Below, in pieces: positions 62,057 through 64,000 of a DNA stretch of 64,000 bases. Numbering within the stretch: position 1 is the first letter of the stretch; each line of letters starts with the position of its first letter. The translations under genes were made by a program, and so were the position numbers. The stretch is from assembly GCA_021324915.1 (NCBI GenBank), contig JAJPIC010000027.1, positions 186,001 to 250,000 on the forward strand, given 5' to 3'. Under the pieces are notes generated by a model, which made no database searches, was not told where the DNA came from, and was given only the letters and a program-made list of their open reading frames with translations. This stretch comes from Beijerinckiaceae bacterium (GTDB lineage Bacteria; Pseudomonadota; Alphaproteobacteria; Rhizobiales; Beijerinckiaceae).

Positions 62057-63097
62057 ATGAAGCCGAGACTCACAGCGGCAGCATTTCTTCTGGTCGCGGC
62101 TTGTCCCCTCGGGGCCGTCGGCCAAGTCCAATATCAGCCGATTGCGGCGCTCCCGCTCGTCAAATGGACGAGATTCAGCGATCCCGTCGAGGGCGCGTTC
62201 AGCCTCGATGTGCCGGCAGGCTGGAAGAACGCGGGCGGCACGGTCCGGCGCAATGCGCTGCAAGTCTTCGGCGCCGAGATGACGGTCTCGCCGAACGGCA
62301 ATACGATCATCGCCCTCAACGACGCACGGCTCGTGAGCTATGTCGTGCCGACAGCGCTTATGGCCTATGCCGGCTTCAAGATCGGCAGCATCTACGATGG
62401 GGGAGGCGGCACAAGATACGTGGTTGCGCCTTATCAGAACGGCCAGCAATTCGCGTCTTGGTATGGGCAGGTCACTCTGCCGAGCTTCTGCACGAACATC
62501 GCGCTCGTAAGCAGCGGCGCGCGGCCCGACGTCAATCAGCAGCTGAGCCAGCTCGCGCGATCTTTCGGGCTCGGCGCCGATGCCGGCGAAGCCACGTTCA
62601 CCTGCAGCAAGGATGGCCTGCCGATGACGGCTTACGTTTTCGCGCAATCGAACACGATCAGCGGCCAGCTCGGCGCGATCTGGTATCCCTATCCGGTGCT
62701 CGCCTTTTTGACGCCGACGCCGCTTGCCGGAACGGTCGCCGGCATGTTCTCGCACATGATCAAGTCGGTGGAACTCAATCCGGCTTGGCTCCAGGGCCAG
62801 CAGCAAGTCGCCATGAAAGTCTCGCAGATCGCGACTCAGACCGAAAACGCCATCTCGCAGGACATCATGGAATCCTACGAGAATCGCGAGGCGACGATCG
62901 ACCGGGTGATGGACGAAGGCTCACGCGAGCGCCTCGGCATCGATTATTATTCAGACCCGGCAACCGGCCAGCAATATGTCGTCTCGAACACGGAAAATTA
63001 CTATTGGACCGACGCGCAAGGGCACGTCGTCGGCACCAACACGGATACGGCCCCGGGACCCGGGTTCAGCAGGTTGCAGCGCGTCCCGCCGCAATAG
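62057..63097 (+). CDS. Secreted hypothetical protein
   Basis: 346 residues with a signal peptide of about 22 (AAAFLLVAACPLGAVGQ). The mature part begins with FSDPVEGAFSLDVPAGWKNA, typical of periplasmic proteins binding the envelope, and ends with a Gln/Tyr-rich stretch DPATGQQYVVSNTENYYWTD. One Cys pair in the middle (SFCTNIAL, FTCSKDG). Co-transcribed with the preceding secreted protein gene. Confidence 0.78.
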   Translation: MKPRLTAAAFLLVAACPLGAVGQVQYQPIAALPLVKWTRFSDPVEGAFSLDVPAGWKNAGGTVRRNALQVFGAEMTVSPNGNTIIALNDARLVSYVVPTALMAYAGFKIGSIYDGGGGTRYVVAPYQNGQQFASWYGQVTLPSFCTNIALVSSGARPDVNQQLSQLARSFGLGADAGEATFTCSKDGLPMTAYVFAQSNTISGQLGAIWYPYPVLAFLTPTPLAGTVAGMFSHMIKSVELNPAWLQGQQQVAMKVSQIATQTENAISQDIMESYENREATIDRVMDEGSRERLGIDYYSDPATGQQYVVSNTENYYWTDAQGHVVGTNTDTAPGPGFSRLQRVPPQ

Positions 63098-63112
63098 GAG
63101 TTGGCGGATCTT

Positions 63113-63304
63113 TCATCCGGGCACCGCGGCAGCAACGAAGGCTGCGAATGCGACGACGCAGGCGACGGCCATCCAACCGGCAGCTTCGGAGGCGACCCAA
63201 GCACGATCTTGGACGCCTTTGCTCGCCGCATAGGTCAAGTAGCAAGCCCGAATGCCGGTGACGATGACCGCTAGGTCAAAGAGGAAGAGAAGCCACCATT
63301 TCAT
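63113..63304 (-). CDS. Small two-TM membrane protein
   Basis: 63 residues from the ATG at 63304. Two hydrophobic segments (WWLLFLFDLAVIVTGI and GWMAVACVVAFAAFVAAAV) separated by a polar loop with RAWVASEA. Weak ribosome site; supported mainly by composition. It is downstream of the haemoglobin gene on the same strand. Confidence 0.55.
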   Translation of the reverse strand: MKWWLLFLFDLAVIVTGIRACYLTYAASKGVQDRAWVASEAAGWMAVACVVAFAAFVAAAVPG

Positions 63305-63423
63305 GACGGCAGGCCCCACTTGTCGGCTCACGCAACTGCCAAGACAACAGCGCGACGTACGGACTCGTTCCAAGCTCGCGATTCGGACAAGGCCTCTCGC
63401 AGCGCAGATGCGGATTCCGATGC

Positions 63424-63888
63424 CTATTGGGGGCGGTAGCGCTCGCCTTTGCCGAGAATGACGCCATTGGCGCCCGCAATTCCGAGTTCCAGGCTCTCGC
63501 CGATGCGCCGGGAAAGCGCAACGAAATGTTCTGCCGCTTTCGGCGGGCAGATTTCCTTCGCGGTTGCCTCGAAGAGTTCGAGCCAGCGATCGAAATGTTG
63601 CGCGCCGATCGGCAGCGGCAGATGCATGCGCATGGGTTGGCCGTGGTAGCGTCCGGTCATCAGCGCGACGGACGACCAGAAGGCGCACATGCGGGCGAGA
63701 TGCGGTTCCCAATCCGTAATCCGCGCCGCGAATATCGGGCCGATCAGCGCATCTTTCTGCACGCGCGCATAGAAGGCCCGCACGAGACGCTCGATCATCG
63801 GCTCGTCAATGCCCGTCGCGGCTTGGATTTCGGCGCTGAGCGCGGCACGGCGCTCGGCTGCGGTAACCGGCGTAGAAATGTCTGTCAT
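63424..63888 (-). CDS. Group III truncated haemoglobin
   Basis: 154 residues from the ATG at 63888 (an ATG at 63927 is also in frame). Truncated globin pattern: MIERLVRAFYARVQKDALIGPIF, then WEPHLARMCAFWSSVALMTG, YHGQPMRMHLPLPIGAQHFDRWLELF with the proximal-His region. Such proteins bind oxygen or NO; the physiological role here is not shown. Confidence 0.9.
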   Translation of the reverse strand: MTDISTPVTAAERRAALSAEIQAATGIDEPMIERLVRAFYARVQKDALIGPIFAARITDWEPHLARMCAFWSSVALMTGRYHGQPMRMHLPLPIGAQHFDRWLELFEATAKEICPPKAAEHFVALSRRIGESLELGIAGANGVILGKGERYRPQ

Positions 63889-63935
63889 TGGGCGATCGCA
63901 GTCTTCGGCGGATAAAGATGCATACAAAATGAATA

Positions 63936-64000
63936 TTATCGCGTGGCCAGCGTTTCAAGCCGCTCGCGCGCGGCTTCAGGACGCAGCAAGCCCGAGGCTG
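63936..64000 (-). CDS. C-terminal end of a gene cut by the window edge
   Basis: Minus-strand frame open from the right edge with stop TAA at 63936-63938. The visible last residues read ASGLLRPEAARERLETLATR, coding-like in composition. Too short to identify. Confidence 0.45.
   Translation of the reverse strand, partial: ASGLLRPEAARERLETLATR

Noticed and set aside
1-64000. Insertion sequences, prophage genes, CRISPR arrays or rRNA
   Set aside because: No transposase or integrase motif, no spaced direct repeats and no rRNA sequence was recognised anywhere in the window.

Overview
The window looks like a stretch of an alphaproteobacterial chromosome. The base composition is high-GC and the codon bias leaves long antisense reading frames open. 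Gene order and families fit Rhizobiales, possibly a Beijerinckiaceae/Methylocystaceae-type genome: ppk-ppx next to rnd-aspS, hisI-folE next to a NifU-like scaffold and yidD, mrcA followed by prfB, rne divergent from an AMIN-amidase, an IalB-family protein and a group III truncated haemoglobin. The taxonomic placement is inferred from synteny and protein style only.

Layout. 1-6.6 kb: a membrane protein cut by the window edge, a TetR repressor divergent from an EmrA/EmrB-type drug efflux operon with two matching operators around a clear promoter, a hypothetical gene and a frameshifted methyltransferase. 6.6-36.3 kb: mostly housekeeping. It holds a Mop-like molybdate protein, thrS, a GH25 lysozyme-like lipoprotein, an MscS channel, rne, amiC, mrcA, prfB with its programmed +1 frameshift, a rhomboid protease, a CBS protein, hisI, folE, a NifU-like scaffold, yidD, a nitroreductase, ald with a divergent Lrp regulator, ppk-ppx, rnd, an IalB-like protein, aspS and a membrane SGNH hydrolase.

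37.3-44.7 kb is the most unusual part. A SLOG-type nucleotide-sensor protein with four predicted membrane segments is followed by a TPR-Ser/Thr kinase. Converging on the kinase is a protein with an N-terminal 2-deoxyribosyltransferase-like (DRHyd) domain and a C-terminus resembling the MAP3K TRAFs-binding (DUF4071) region. Together these are the parts seen in eukaryotic ASK1-type kinases, here split over neighbouring genes. Directly beyond lie the NAD salvage genes pncB and pncA. I infer a nucleotide- or NAD-centred stress or defence signalling module.

45-54 kb is accessory in character. It has a GAF-GGDEF-PilZ diguanylate cyclase, several small secreted proteins, an alpha/beta hydrolase, an orphan multi-pass membrane protein, and a frameshifted TIR-domain gene with a one-TM partner, and it ends at a tRNA-Thr gene. 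54-64 kb returns to ordinary content: a methyltransferase/MarR divergent pair around a perfect operator, an AraC regulator with a DUF3311-like/solute-sodium symporter pair, rlmB next to tRNA-Tyr, secreted proteins, a truncated haemoglobin, and a gene cut by the right edge.

No insertion sequence, prophage, CRISPR array or rRNA was recognised. Both broken genes (methyltransferase and TIR) lose frame at a run of five G/C bases, so a homopolymer sequencing error is a live alternative to real inactivation.
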